The notes beneath the pieces are model-generated. The model worked only from the letters and a program-made list of their open reading frames with translations. It was not told where the DNA came from and did not search any database. Positions 24,445-33,075 of a stretch of 64,000 bases of DNA are shown here, piece by piece. Positions within the stretch are counted from its first letter, which is position 1; every line of letters begins with the position of its first letter. Location of the stretch: positions 80,107 through 144,106 of the forward strand of contig CALVUJ010000024.1 in the NCBI GenBank assembly GCA_944363575.1. The letters are read 5' to 3'. This stretch comes from an uncultured Bacilli bacterium (GTDB lineage Bacteria > Bacillota_I > Bacilli_A > RFN20 > DUOF01). Position numbers and translations under genes: made by a program.

Positions 24445-26058
24445 ATGAAAAAAGAGAAGTACTATCAAAGTTATTTTAATTGCTACAATGCCATTTTAGA
24501 TATCACCGGTTTAATTATGAATTTTTTTAATGTTAACATATATACAATCAATGAAGTAAGCTATGAAAATGATGCAAATTACAATTTAAAAATAATAAAA
24601 GACCACTTAAATAACTATTCTTTTAATTCATTAGTTAGTGAAGAGTTTATTAAAATTCTTAATGTTTTTTATCCTAAAAACCAAAGAGAAATTAATAAAT
24701 TATACGATTCCCTTGAATATGAAGTTAATTATAAGTTAAGAAAAACCCTTTTTTGGCTTAAAAACAGGTATTTACCATTTCTTAAAGCATATTGGATAGA
24801 TCATTTAAATACGCATAATAATTATTCAAATAAAGAAAGTAAATGGGAAGAAATATTATCAAATAATGAAAATATAGAACTTTTGCGTGACGAAATTAAT
24901 GAAATTCTAATGATGTGTATGAATATTGAAAGTGATGAAAGAATTGATAATATAATAAAAATCGATAAAAATATAAGTACAAGTGAGTTGGAGAAATATA
25001 TTTCAGGTGGTGTTGCACTAGATAATGTAGAGAAAAATGAAAAAGAAATGAATACAAAAGATAAAGTTATAGAAAATGTGAATTTTAAAAAGTTTGATTA
25101 TTTTTTTAATAGTATTATTGGGCAAGATGAAGCTATTGATGGTATATATAAAGTTTTAAAAGAAAACATTACCTTTTTTAATGCTGAAAATATTGATGGC
25201 TCTACTAGTGAAGAACAAAAGCCATTAGCAACATTTATGTTTTATGGTCCTACAGGAACAGGGAAAACAGAAACTGCCAAAATTATAACAAAGTTCTTAT
25301 TTAATGATAAGAAGAAATTACTAATGTTAGATATGAATTGTTATAAGGATTCCAAAACAGCAGCTAGTTCAATTAAAGGGCATCCAGAAGGATATGTTGA
25401 TAGTGATAATGGTACAGATTTTATTAGATTTTTAAAAGCAAATGATAGAGGAGTTATACTACTAGATGAATTTGAAAAAGCACCTATAGATGTAAGGGAA
25501 ATTTTCATGACTATGTTAGATGAAGGTTACTTTAAAGATGCTTTAGGCAACGTCTATGATTTATCCAAATATGTTTTTATTGCTACTACTAATGCAAGCG
25601 ATCAATATGAAAGGGAAAACAGAAAAATTGGGTTTGTTAAATATGATGATAATGAAAAGGAAAAAGATACTCAAGATTTTTTACGAGAAGTGTTTGGTTC
25701 ACCTATATTATCACGTTTTAACAAAGTCATTCATTTTAAAAGTATTAAATATGATGATGCTAAAAAAATTGCTAACAATATAATTAAAAACATCTGTCTT
25801 GACTTTCAAAGAAAAAAATTTAATGATGTGATTCCTAAAATTAGTATTGATAATTTAGATGAAATACTTGTTAAAATATTAAAAGATAGTAATTTTGAAA
25901 AAGAAGGAGTTCGCTGTTTGAAAAACACAATTAGAGATACTATTAGCAACCAAATAATTAATTTAATTAGTGAAGGAAAAAAAGATATTTTAATTACATA
26001 TCGTGAAGGTAAAGTGCTCGTAGAAAGCCCTAAAAAGAATTTAAGTGCTAGATGCTAG
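24445..26058 (+). CDS. Single-module ClpB/ClpA D2-type AAA+ ATPase with novel N-domain
   Basis: About 537 residues. Residues ~210-537 resemble the second AAA+ domain of Clp unfoldases: Walker A GPTGTGKTET (about 268), pore-type region GHPEGYVD, Walker B VILLDEFEKA (about 336), sensor 1 ATTNAS, sensor 2 GVRCLKNTI, and a Clp C-terminal small domain. There is no ClpN repeat, D1 or middle domain. The first ~200 residues are helical with an aromatic-rich N-terminus and match nothing I know. No IGF/L loop for ClpP is obvious. Likely a remodelling ATPase with a dedicated partner; the DUF1622 and CpaE-like genes downstream are candidates. Strong own promoter. Confidence 0.8.
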   Translation: MKKEKYYQSYFNCYNAILDITGLIMNFFNVNIYTINEVSYENDANYNLKIIKDHLNNYSFNSLVSEEFIKILNVFYPKNQREINKLYDSLEYEVNYKLRKTLFWLKNRYLPFLKAYWIDHLNTHNNYSNKESKWEEILSNNENIELLRDEINEILMMCMNIESDERIDNIIKIDKNISTSELEKYISGGVALDNVEKNEKEMNTKDKVIENVNFKKFDYFFNSIIGQDEAIDGIYKVLKENITFFNAENIDGSTSEEQKPLATFMFYGPTGTGKTETAKIITKFLFNDKKKLLMLDMNCYKDSKTAASSIKGHPEGYVDSDNGTDFIRFLKANDRGVILLDEFEKAPIDVREIFMTMLDEGYFKDALGNVYDLSKYVFIATTNASDQYERENRKIGFVKYDDNEKEKDTQDFLREVFGSPILSRFNKVIHFKSIKYDDAKKIANNIIKNICLDFQRKKFNDVIPKISIDNLDEILVKILKDSNFEKEGVRCLKNTIRDTISNQIINLISEGKKDILITYREGKVLVESPKKNLSARC

Positions 26059-26136
26059 ATATTAATCTTAGTAAATATATAAATTGATTTTTAAGAATAA
26101 TTTTGGTAAATTATATAAGGAGAGGGTGAAAAATTG

Positions 26137-26526
26137 ATGGAAGAGTTTATTAACAATATTTTATATTATCTAATATGGATAATAGAAATCATAGGAATTG
26201 CTATCATTGTTTTTGGAACCTTTTATTCTTTGATTAAGTTTGCTGTGGAGTTTTATAGACATAAAAAAGATCCTAAATCTTCTAATTCATCCATCAAACT
26301 AGTACTTGCAAATTATTTAGCTTTAGGCTTAGAATTTATGTTAGCAGCTGAAATATTGAGAACAGTTACTACTAATAGGACACTAGAAGAAATTATGGTT
26401 TTAGGAGCCATTATAATATTACGTGCTGCTATGAGTTTGCTAATCTATTGGGAACTTTCATATGAAGAAAAAAAGGAACTTTTGATTGAAAAAAAGAAAA
26501 ATAAATCTACAATTAAGCCGTTATAG
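26137..26526 (+). CDS. DUF1622 family membrane protein
   Basis: About 129 residues with three predicted membrane helices (about 7-30, 47-68, 84-103); ALGLEFMLAAEILRTVTT and GAIIILRAAMSLLIYWEL are the conserved DUF1622 segments. C-terminal tail is Lys/Glu-rich. Function of the family is unknown. ATG 26137 after AGGAGAGGG; the upstream TTG is in frame but unlikely. Shares the transcript with the AAA+ gene (about 78 bases upstream) and the CpaE-like gene (14 bases downstream). Confidence 0.8.
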   Translation: MEEFINNILYYLIWIIEIIGIAIIVFGTFYSLIKFAVEFYRHKKDPKSSNSSIKLVLANYLALGLEFMLAAEILRTVTTNRTLEEIMVLGAIIILRAAMSLLIYWELSYEEKKELLIEKKKNKSTIKPL

Positions 26527-26540
26527 GAGGGATTAAGAAG

Positions 26541-27701
26541 ATGTATAAGGTATATGTTGATAGGGGCTTTGTTAACAAAGTATGGAGAAGAATTGAAGAA
26601 GATAAAGATATTGATTTCATTATCTATAATGGTTTTTCAGATTTGATTTTAAAAATAAATATTGAAGATAAAAATATTATTTATTTGTATGACTATAATA
26701 CGAATAATGATTGTTATGAAAAAGCAAGGGTATTAAAAGGAAAATTTTCTACTTGCGTTATCAATATAGTTGAAAATGGTGTAACTATTAATACTAAACA
26801 TTTAAATCGAATTGGTGTTAATGCTTTAATAAGGTCAAATGACTACAATATAATAATGGATAATTTACAAAAATCCAAACACTTAAGTGATACTTATTTT
26901 AGTGATCAATATGTCCATATTGATGAAAATGAATTAAAGTATAAAGATATCAATGTAGTTACTGTTATGGGAGCTAGTGGAGGTGTAGGAAAGACTACTA
27001 TCGCTACTAATTTAGCAGCAAGTTTTGCCGAGTTTGGTTTGAAAACATGTATTGTAGACCTAAGTTTACAGTTTGGTGATGTGGGGTTATTTACGAACAT
27101 TAAGCCTACTTTTACAATTTATGATTTACTAATTAATAATGCTAATTTTAATCCTAATATGAACTTGTTTATTGAACATGTAAATCCTAATTTATTTGTT
27201 TTACCTGCTCCTGTATTGCCAGAGCAAGCAGATTACATTACAAGATCAATGATTGTTACTTTAATTAAAGGATTATCATTATACTTTGATGTAGTAGTTT
27301 TTGATACTCCTTCTATAATCAATGATTTATGTTTAGAATTATTTCAAATGTCTCAACAAATAGTATTAATAACCACTAAAGATTTAGGATCTTTAAAAAA
27401 TACTAAGTTGGCCATTGATATTTTAACTAAGTTGAAAGTAAATGATAAAATAAAATTAGTTTTAAATAAATATGATAGCCCTAAATTTGTTGTAGAAGAT
27501 GAAATCGTTGGAAGAATGCTTGGAGTTAAAGTTATTTCCTCTATACCACACACAAATACCATTACTGGTAATGCAATTAATATGGGTGTACCATTTATAT
27601 ATTCATACCCTCGTGAACCAATTAGCGATGCCGTTAGAGAATTAATGAGCAAAGTTCGTTATAATTGCATGGTAGGAGATACTAAAATTGAAAAAAAATA
27701 A
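26541..27701 (+). CDS. CpaE/MinD-like ATPase
   Basis: 386 residues. Residues ~135-370 are a MinD/ParA-type ATPase with deviant Walker A GASGGVGKTT (about 144-153), Walker A' CIVDLSLQFGDVGLF and VVFDTPSIIND, most like CpaE of Tad/Flp pilus systems. The N-terminal ~125 residues would correspond to CpaE's receiver-like domain but no phosphoacceptor Asp pattern is evident. No other Tad pilus genes (cpaF, tadB/C, flp) are in the window, so the partner is unknown. GGAGG SD; same strand and likely operon as DUF1622. Confidence 0.85.
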   Translation: MYKVYVDRGFVNKVWRRIEEDKDIDFIIYNGFSDLILKINIEDKNIIYLYDYNTNNDCYEKARVLKGKFSTCVINIVENGVTINTKHLNRIGVNALIRSNDYNIIMDNLQKSKHLSDTYFSDQYVHIDENELKYKDINVVTVMGASGGVGKTTIATNLAASFAEFGLKTCIVDLSLQFGDVGLFTNIKPTFTIYDLLINNANFNPNMNLFIEHVNPNLFVLPAPVLPEQADYITRSMIVTLIKGLSLYFDVVVFDTPSIINDLCLELFQMSQQIVLITTKDLGSLKNTKLAIDILTKLKVNDKIKLVLNKYDSPKFVVEDEIVGRMLGVKVISSIPHTNTITGNAINMGVPFIYSYPREPISDAVRELMSKVRYNCMVGDTKIEKK

Positions 27702-27783
27702 TTTAAGCTTAATAAGTTTTATCGCCATCATAGGTTGTTTAATTGTTAGTTTAATTTATATCATAATTATTATAAAATCATAA
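27688..27783 (+). CDS. Possible 31-residue single-pass membrane micropeptide
   Basis: TTG-initiated frame overlapping the end of the CpaE-like gene by 14 bases: LKKNNLSLISFIAIIGCLIV then SLIYIIIIIKS. Short basic N-terminus followed by one hydrophobic helix. TAGGAG lies about 12 bases upstream, slightly far. A terminator starts at its stop codon, showing that the transcript extends over it. Could also be simple AT-rich spacer. Confidence 0.4.
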   Translation: MKKNNLSLISFIAIIGCLIVSLIYIIIIIKS

Positions 27784-27812
27784 AATAATAGTGCTTACTA
27801 TTATTTTTTTTA
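27784..27812 (+). terminator. Terminator of the AAA+/DUF1622/CpaE unit
   Basis: Perfect 8-base stem AATAATAG/CTATTATT, 6-base loop, seven-T tail. Confidence 0.88.
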
Positions 27813-27852
27813 TAAAAAAGTTTATAATAAAGGTAGAAAAGGGGAGATTTTT

Positions 27853-28131
27853 ATGTTAGAAAACAAAATAGATCTTGTTAAAGTTAATGAAGAAGAATTT
27901 AAAAATGTATTAAATGAGTTAACTAAAGAAGAAGTAAGCGAATTATTATTAGGATTAAAAAAGGAAATAAGTAAAGATTATGAATCATTTACTTTTGAAT
28001 TTCAAAATATTCCTTTTGAAAGAATTAGAAGAATAACTGGTTATCTAGTAGGGACCTTAGATCGTTTCAATGATGCTAAAAAAGCAGAAGTTGAAAAAAG
28101 AGTTAAACACGGCTTTGAAGATGTAAATTAA
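27853..28131 (+). CDS. Small protein with an NrdD-tail-like C-terminus
   Basis: 92 residues. Residues ~57-87 (RIRRITGYLVGTLDRFNDAK then KAEVEKRVKHG) closely resemble the C-terminal tail of class III anaerobic ribonucleotide reductase-type proteins (R-I-T-G-Y-L...R-F-N-x-A-K-x-A-E-x-x-x-R-V-K-H). The preceding part is helical and has no Cys, so the zinc ribbon that normally goes with this tail is missing. It is therefore not an intact reductase. AGGGGAG SD, own terminator; monocistronic. Role unknown. Confidence 0.65.
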   Translation: MLENKIDLVKVNEEEFKNVLNELTKEEVSELLLGLKKEISKDYESFTFEFQNIPFERIRRITGYLVGTLDRFNDAKKAEVEKRVKHGFEDVN

Positions 28132-28158
28132 GAAGTGCTAAGTAACTTCTTTTTTTTA
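28130..28158 (+). terminator. Terminator after the NrdD-tail-like gene
   Basis: AAGAAGT/ACTTCTT stem, 8-base loop, eight-T tail, overlapping the stop codon. Confidence 0.85.
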
Positions 28159-28307
28159 TATAAATAAGTAATTTATTGAATAAATTGCTAAAGTTTACTT
28201 TAATTTAAAAACTTTGCGGTAATTATTGTTATTAATGAAAATGGTAATACTCTTTTAGGTATAAATTTATTTCCTGTTTCGTAAGTTTTATTAAGGGAGG
28301 TAAATGA

Positions 28308-29720
28308 ATGAAATTAAAAGAGTTATTAGAACAAGTTGGTGTAAGTTTTACAAAAGATATTGATATAAAAGGGATAACTTGCAATAGCAATGAGGTTAAA
28401 AAGGGATATCTATTTGTAGCAATTAAAGGTCTTAAACATGATGGAAACGATTATATTAAAGATGCCTTTGATAAACAGGCGAGTTATGTAATTAGCGATT
28501 CGTTATCAGGAGATAAAATTTTAAAAGTAGAAAATATTAAAGAACTAAAAGCTGAACTATTTTATTCTTTTTATGGATATCCTCAAAATTCTTTAAAAAT
28601 AATTGGAATTACAGGAACAAATGGTAAAACAAGTACAGCATATATTTTATATGATTTGTTAAACAAATTAAATAATAAAGCTATGTATATCGGTACTTTA
28701 GGAATTTATGATGATAAGTATTATAGAGCATTAGATAATACTACTCCAGATTGCGATATTTTAGCAGAAGAGTTTTATAAAGCAGTAAAAAGAAAAACGA
28801 AATATGTAATCATGGAAGTATCTAGCCATTCATTATCATATGATAGGGTAAAACTAATAAATTTTGCTGGAGCTATTTTTACTAATTTAACTCATGAACA
28901 TTTAGATTATCATCTAACTATGGAAAATTACTTATTAGCAAAGCAAAAATTATTTAATTGTTTAAAAGAAGAAACATTTGCTATTATAAACTACGACGAT
29001 AAATATCATTTTGACATAGAAAAATATTGCAAAGCGAAGATAATACATTATGGCTTAGAAAAGAATGATTATAAAATAAGTAATATTATTAGAGGCTTAG
29101 ATGGAATAAATTTTGATTTAGGAGAATATACGAATATTCATTCAAAATTATTAGGTGTCATTAATGTTTACAATATAAGTGCTGCTTTTCTATGCTTAAA
29201 AGAATTAGGATTTAATGAAGAAGAAATAAAAGAAAATATTAAAGATATAGAAACAATAAATGGTAGATTAGAAAAAGTATATAATGACCAATATTGTGTG
29301 ATTTTAGATTATGCCCATACTCCAGATGCGATGGAAAAGGTGCTAGTAGAAATAAAACCATTAGTATCAAATAGATTAATAGTTCTTTTTGGATGTGGTG
29401 GAAACAGGGATAAAACAAAAAGAGCGATAATGGGAGAAATTGCTAGCACATATGCAGATATCGTATATGTTACTAGTGATAATCCAAGATTTGAAGAACC
29501 GCTTAATATTATTAAAGATATATTAAAAGGATGTAAAAATGAAAAGAAGATTGTAGTTGAAGAAAATAGAGAAATGGCTATAAAGAAAGCTCTTAGTGAA
29601 ATAGAAAGTGGAGATATTTTAATGGTTTTAGGTAAAGGCCATGAAAAATATCAAATCATCGGAGACAAGCATTACTATTGTAGTGATGAAGAAATGATCA
29701 ATAAATGGCTACGAGTATAA
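28308..29720 (+). CDS. murE: UDP-MurNAc-tripeptide synthetase MurE (probably meso-DAP adding)
   Basis: 470 residues. ATP-binding GITGTNGKTST (about 100-107), central MEVSSHSL motif, YAHTPDAM, and DNPR (about 391) in VTSDNPRFEEP. The DNPR motif is the known indicator of meso-diaminopimelate specificity, versus D-D-P-N/A in L-lysine enzymes. Adds the third amino acid to UDP-MurNAc-L-Ala-D-Glu in the cytoplasm. First gene of the mur/fts cluster, GGGAGG SD; its end overlaps mraY by 16 bases. The usual upstream mraW-ftsL-pbpB/spoVD genes are absent here. Confidence 0.95.
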   Translation: MKLKELLEQVGVSFTKDIDIKGITCNSNEVKKGYLFVAIKGLKHDGNDYIKDAFDKQASYVISDSLSGDKILKVENIKELKAELFYSFYGYPQNSLKIIGITGTNGKTSTAYILYDLLNKLNNKAMYIGTLGIYDDKYYRALDNTTPDCDILAEEFYKAVKRKTKYVIMEVSSHSLSYDRVKLINFAGAIFTNLTHEHLDYHLTMENYLLAKQKLFNCLKEETFAIINYDDKYHFDIEKYCKAKIIHYGLEKNDYKISNIIRGLDGINFDLGEYTNIHSKLLGVINVYNISAAFLCLKELGFNEEEIKENIKDIETINGRLEKVYNDQYCVILDYAHTPDAMEKVLVEIKPLVSNRLIVLFGCGGNRDKTKRAIMGEIASTYADIVYVTSDNPRFEEPLNIIKDILKGCKNEKKIVVEENREMAIKKALSEIESGDILMVLGKGHEKYQIIGDKHYYCSDEEMINKWLRV

Positions 29721-30688
29721 CAATATTTATAAAATTACTATTAGCCTTATTATTAAGCTTTTTATTATCTATTTTCTTTACTAAAAAAATTATCAAAATA
29801 AGCAAAGAAAAAAACAAAGCACAAATTGAAAGAGAATATTTACAAAATCACATCAAGAAAAAAGGAACTCCAACTATGGGAGGAATAGCAATTGTGCTAG
29901 GAAGTCTTTTATCCTTTTTAATTGTCAATTTCAATGAAAAGATTACTTATGGAGTAATGGCTATTATTTTAGGATATTTAGGATTCTTTCTTATAGGATT
30001 TATAGATGATTATCTAAAATTAAAAATTAAAAGTTATGATGGTTTAAAAGCAAGTATTCGTATACTTTTAGAAATAGTTGTTAGTATTTATGTGATTGTT
30101 ATTCTTAAAGAAGGTAATTATTTTGTGGACAGGCTTTATATCCCTATATCAAAAAGTTTTTTTAACATATCGTTCTTCTTCTTACCTTTTTTATTATTAG
30201 TCATAATAGGAACCTCTAATTCCATAAATTTAAGTGATGGATTAGATGGTTTGGCTAGTGGATTAGTAATGATAGCACTTACCCCATTTATTTTATTAAG
30301 TTTAATTAAAGGAGATTATCAACTAGCATTATTTTTAATTTCAATTGTAGGGGCTATATTAGGTTTTCTTATATATAATTTTCATCCAGCTAAAATTTTC
30401 ATGGGAGACTGTGGTTCTTTAGCACTAGGTAGCATACTAGGCATAAGTTCAATTATATTAGATAATGAAATCATTCTTGTAATAGCTGGCATTTTATTTG
30501 TTTTAGAGACATTTAGTGTAATCATTCAAGTTTTATATTATAAATTAACACATAAAAGAATTTTTTTAATGGCACCACTGCACCATCATTTTGAAAAAAA
30601 GGGTTGGGAAGAATCAAGAGTGGTAATGATGTTTTATTTAATTGGATCTTTTGCCTCTTTACTAGCAATTATAATCGAGGTGATATAA
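29705..30688 (+). CDS. mraY: Phospho-MurNAc-pentapeptide translocase MraY
   Basis: 327 residues, about ten membrane helices. Conserved KKKGTPTMGGI near the N-terminus, FIDDYLK (catalytic Asp pair), NLSDGLDGLASG, NFHPAKIFMGDCGSL and the late APLHHHFE signature. Transfers phospho-MurNAc-pentapeptide to undecaprenyl phosphate to make lipid I. Starts inside murE (16-base overlap) and murD follows one base after its stop. Confidence 0.97.
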   Translation: MATSITIFIKLLLALLLSFLLSIFFTKKIIKISKEKNKAQIEREYLQNHIKKKGTPTMGGIAIVLGSLLSFLIVNFNEKITYGVMAIILGYLGFFLIGFIDDYLKLKIKSYDGLKASIRILLEIVVSIYVIVILKEGNYFVDRLYIPISKSFFNISFFFLPFLLLVIIGTSNSINLSDGLDGLASGLVMIALTPFILLSLIKGDYQLALFLISIVGAILGFLIYNFHPAKIFMGDCGSLALGSILGISSIILDNEIILVIAGILFVLETFSVIIQVLYYKLTHKRIFLMAPLHHHFEKKGWEESRVVMMFYLIGSFASLLAIIIEVI

Positions 30689-30689
30689 A

Positions 30690-31943
30690 ATGAATTATTT
30701 GCTTTTAGGTGGAGGTAAAACAAGTTTAGAATGTTTAAAAACCTTAATTAAAAGAAAGAAAAAAGTTTCTATATGTTTACAAAAAGAAGAATTAATTAAA
30801 ATAAAAGAATATTATAGTTTAATCGAAGATGTTTATGTTTTTAATAATTTTTATGATATAGATTTTAATAAATATGATTTTATTGTAAGAAGTCCTGGGT
30901 TAAGTATTTTAAATCCATATATTAAATACTTAAAAGAAAATAATATTAAGTTAGTTAATGAAATGGAATTAGCATATCTTTTAACTAATAAAAAAGGATA
31001 TTACATAGGAGTAACAGGAAGCAATGGTAAAACAACAACTGTAAGTTTATTATACGAATGTATAAAGAAACAAACAAATAATGTCATATTAGCGGGCAAT
31101 ATTGGTATACCTTTAATTTCATTGATAGATAAAATCAATAACTATACTATTATTATATTAGAAATGTCTAGCTTCCAACTAGAAGATATGCATGAATTAA
31201 AATTTGATATAGCATGTATACTTAATTTATCTGTTAATCATTTAGATAATGTTTTAAATCTAGATTATTATTATAAAAGTAAATTTAATATAACTAATTT
31301 ACAGACAAGTAATGATTACTTAATCATAGATAGTAACGATACTTTAATCAATCAATACTTAAATAGTAAATTAAAAGCCAAAATTATAAACTATCAAAAA
31401 ATAGAGTTAAATTTTAATGATTATAAATTAAAAGGAGAACATAATTTAAAAAATATAAAAGCGGTTGCAACAATTTTAAAAATATTAGGCTTTAACCTTG
31501 ATTATCAAATAATAAAAAAATTTGAACCATTACAATATCATTTACAAGAAAAACAATATTCAAATCATTTAATCGTTAATGATTCAAAATCAACAACCGT
31601 AGAATCCTTAAAAAGTGCGATTAATACCTATAAAGATAGAAATATTATTTTAATTTTTGGAGGTAAAAATAAAGGTGGTAATTTCTTATTTTTAAATGAC
31701 ATAACACTAAAAAAGAAAATATGTTTTGGATCATTAAGCAAAGAAATAACGGATCTTTATTTAGATTATAAATGTTATGATTTAGAAGAAGCAGTACAAT
31801 ATGCCTGTAATTATATGGAAAAAGATGATGTATTATTATTTTCTTGTGGGTGTTCCTCTTTTGATTTATTTGATAATTATAAACAACGCGGAGAAGTTTT
31901 TAATAGATTAGTTAGTAAATACATAAATGAAATTAGTAATTAA
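30690..31943 (+). CDS. murD: UDP-MurNAc-L-alanine:D-glutamate ligase MurD
   Basis: 417 residues, slightly short of the usual ~450. ATP loop GVTGSNGKTTT (about 107-117), ILEMSSFQLE, NLSVNHLD and NDSKSTTVES segments of the Mur ligase family. N-terminal domain is trimmed (GGGKTSLECLKTLI). Cytoplasmic peptidoglycan precursor enzyme. AGGTGAT SD; same operon. Confidence 0.94.
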   Translation: MNYLLLGGGKTSLECLKTLIKRKKKVSICLQKEELIKIKEYYSLIEDVYVFNNFYDIDFNKYDFIVRSPGLSILNPYIKYLKENNIKLVNEMELAYLLTNKKGYYIGVTGSNGKTTTVSLLYECIKKQTNNVILAGNIGIPLISLIDKINNYTIIILEMSSFQLEDMHELKFDIACILNLSVNHLDNVLNLDYYYKSKFNITNLQTSNDYLIIDSNDTLINQYLNSKLKAKIINYQKIELNFNDYKLKGEHNLKNIKAVATILKILGFNLDYQIIKKFEPLQYHLQEKQYSNHLIVNDSKSTTVESLKSAINTYKDRNIILIFGGKNKGGNFLFLNDITLKKKICFGSLSKEITDLYLDYKCYDLEEAVQYACNYMEKDDVLLFSCGCSSFDLFDNYKQRGEVFNRLVSKYINEISN

Positions 31944-31965
31944 TATAATTAAATAGGTGATACTT

Positions 31966-33075
31966 GTGTTAAAAAAGAATGGAAAAAAAGTATTATATTG
32001 TGTTTTGTTATTAACGATAATTGGAGTGTATGAAGTTTATAGTGCTAGTAATGTATGGGCTTTGTATAAAGAGGGAGATTCGTTATATTATTTTAAAAGG
32101 CAATTTTGTTTTGCAATAGTAGGAATAATAGCAATGTTTATTGGAATAAAAATAAAAAGAGAAACTTTATTTAAATATTCTAAGTATATTTTATATTTAG
32201 GATTAATTCTTTTAGTGCTAGTATTGATTCCAGGGTTAGGTTTAGTAAGAGGAGGAAGTAGAAGTTGGTTTGGGGTAGGAAGTTTTGCCATACAGCCATC
32301 AGAATTTTTTAAAGCCGCTATTATTATATACAGTGCAAACTATTTAGATAAAAACTATAAAAACACAAAAATTTTTCATAAGGGAATACTTCCTATATTA
32401 TTAACAACATTTATAGGTTTTGCCTTAATAATGCTCCAGCCAGATTTAGGAAGTGGGGTTGTTATGATCGGTGCAATTATTATTATGAGTATAGTATCTC
32501 GTGCTTCTTTTAAAAATTATTTAAAATTAGCGATATTAGGAGTATGTGCTTTTGCTTTCTTAATCATTTCAGAACCATATCGAATGAATAGGATTACTGC
32601 TTTTATTGATCCCTGGGAAGATCCATTAGGCACTGGATTCCAAATTATACAATCGATGTATTCATTAGGACCTGGAGGATTACTAGGAAGTGGAATAGAT
32701 GGGAGTATTCAAAAACATTTTTATTTACCTGAACCACAAACGGATTTTATATTTGCTATTTTTGCAGAAGAATTTGGTTACATTGGCTGTCTTTTTGTTT
32801 TAACTATTTTTACTATATTAATTGTAAATGGTTTTAAAATATCTAAAAAAGCTAGTGATTTAAAAAGTTCTTTTTTAGCAGTAGGAATAACCTCCCTTAT
32901 AGCTATTCAAGTAATTATCAATTTATGTGTAGTTGTAGGTATTTTCCCTGTAACAGGCATTACTTTACCGTTTTTTTCATATGGAGGATCATCGCTTGTA
33001 TTAATTCTTTTTTTAAGCGGAGTGTTAATAGGTATTGATAAAAAGGAGAAGAAAGATGAAGATATTAGTAACTAG
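31966..33075 (+). CDS. ftsW: SEDS glycosyltransferase FtsW/SpoVE
   Basis: About 369 residues with ten predicted helices. SEDS signatures: GSRSWFGVGSFAIQPSEFFK, MLQPDLGSG, ITAFIDPWEDPLGTGFQ and GITLPFFSYGGSS. Polymerises lipid II glycan strands with a cognate class b PBP. Position between murD and murG is that of spoVE in Bacillus, so it could serve division, sporulation, or both. GTG 31966 is taken as start because AGGTG (31955-31959) is its SD; the in-frame GTG at 31957 lies within the SD. Overlaps murG by 20 bases. Confidence 0.93.
   Translation: MLKKNGKKVLYCVLLLTIIGVYEVYSASNVWALYKEGDSLYYFKRQFCFAIVGIIAMFIGIKIKRETLFKYSKYILYLGLILLVLVLIPGLGLVRGGSRSWFGVGSFAIQPSEFFKAAIIIYSANYLDKNYKNTKIFHKGILPILLTTFIGFALIMLQPDLGSGVVMIGAIIIMSIVSRASFKNYLKLAILGVCAFAFLIISEPYRMNRITAFIDPWEDPLGTGFQIIQSMYSLGPGGLLGSGIDGSIQKHFYLPEPQTDFIFAIFAEEFGYIGCLFVLTIFTILIVNGFKISKKASDLKSSFLAVGITSLIAIQVIINLCVVVGIFPVTGITLPFFSYGGSSLVLILFLSGVLIGIDKKEKKDEDISN

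Noticed and set aside
26541..27701. CpaE-like gene as a second MinD
   Set aside because: The ATPase domain is preceded by an extra ~130-residue domain and the sequence around the Walker A fits CpaE; minD is already present at 16398.
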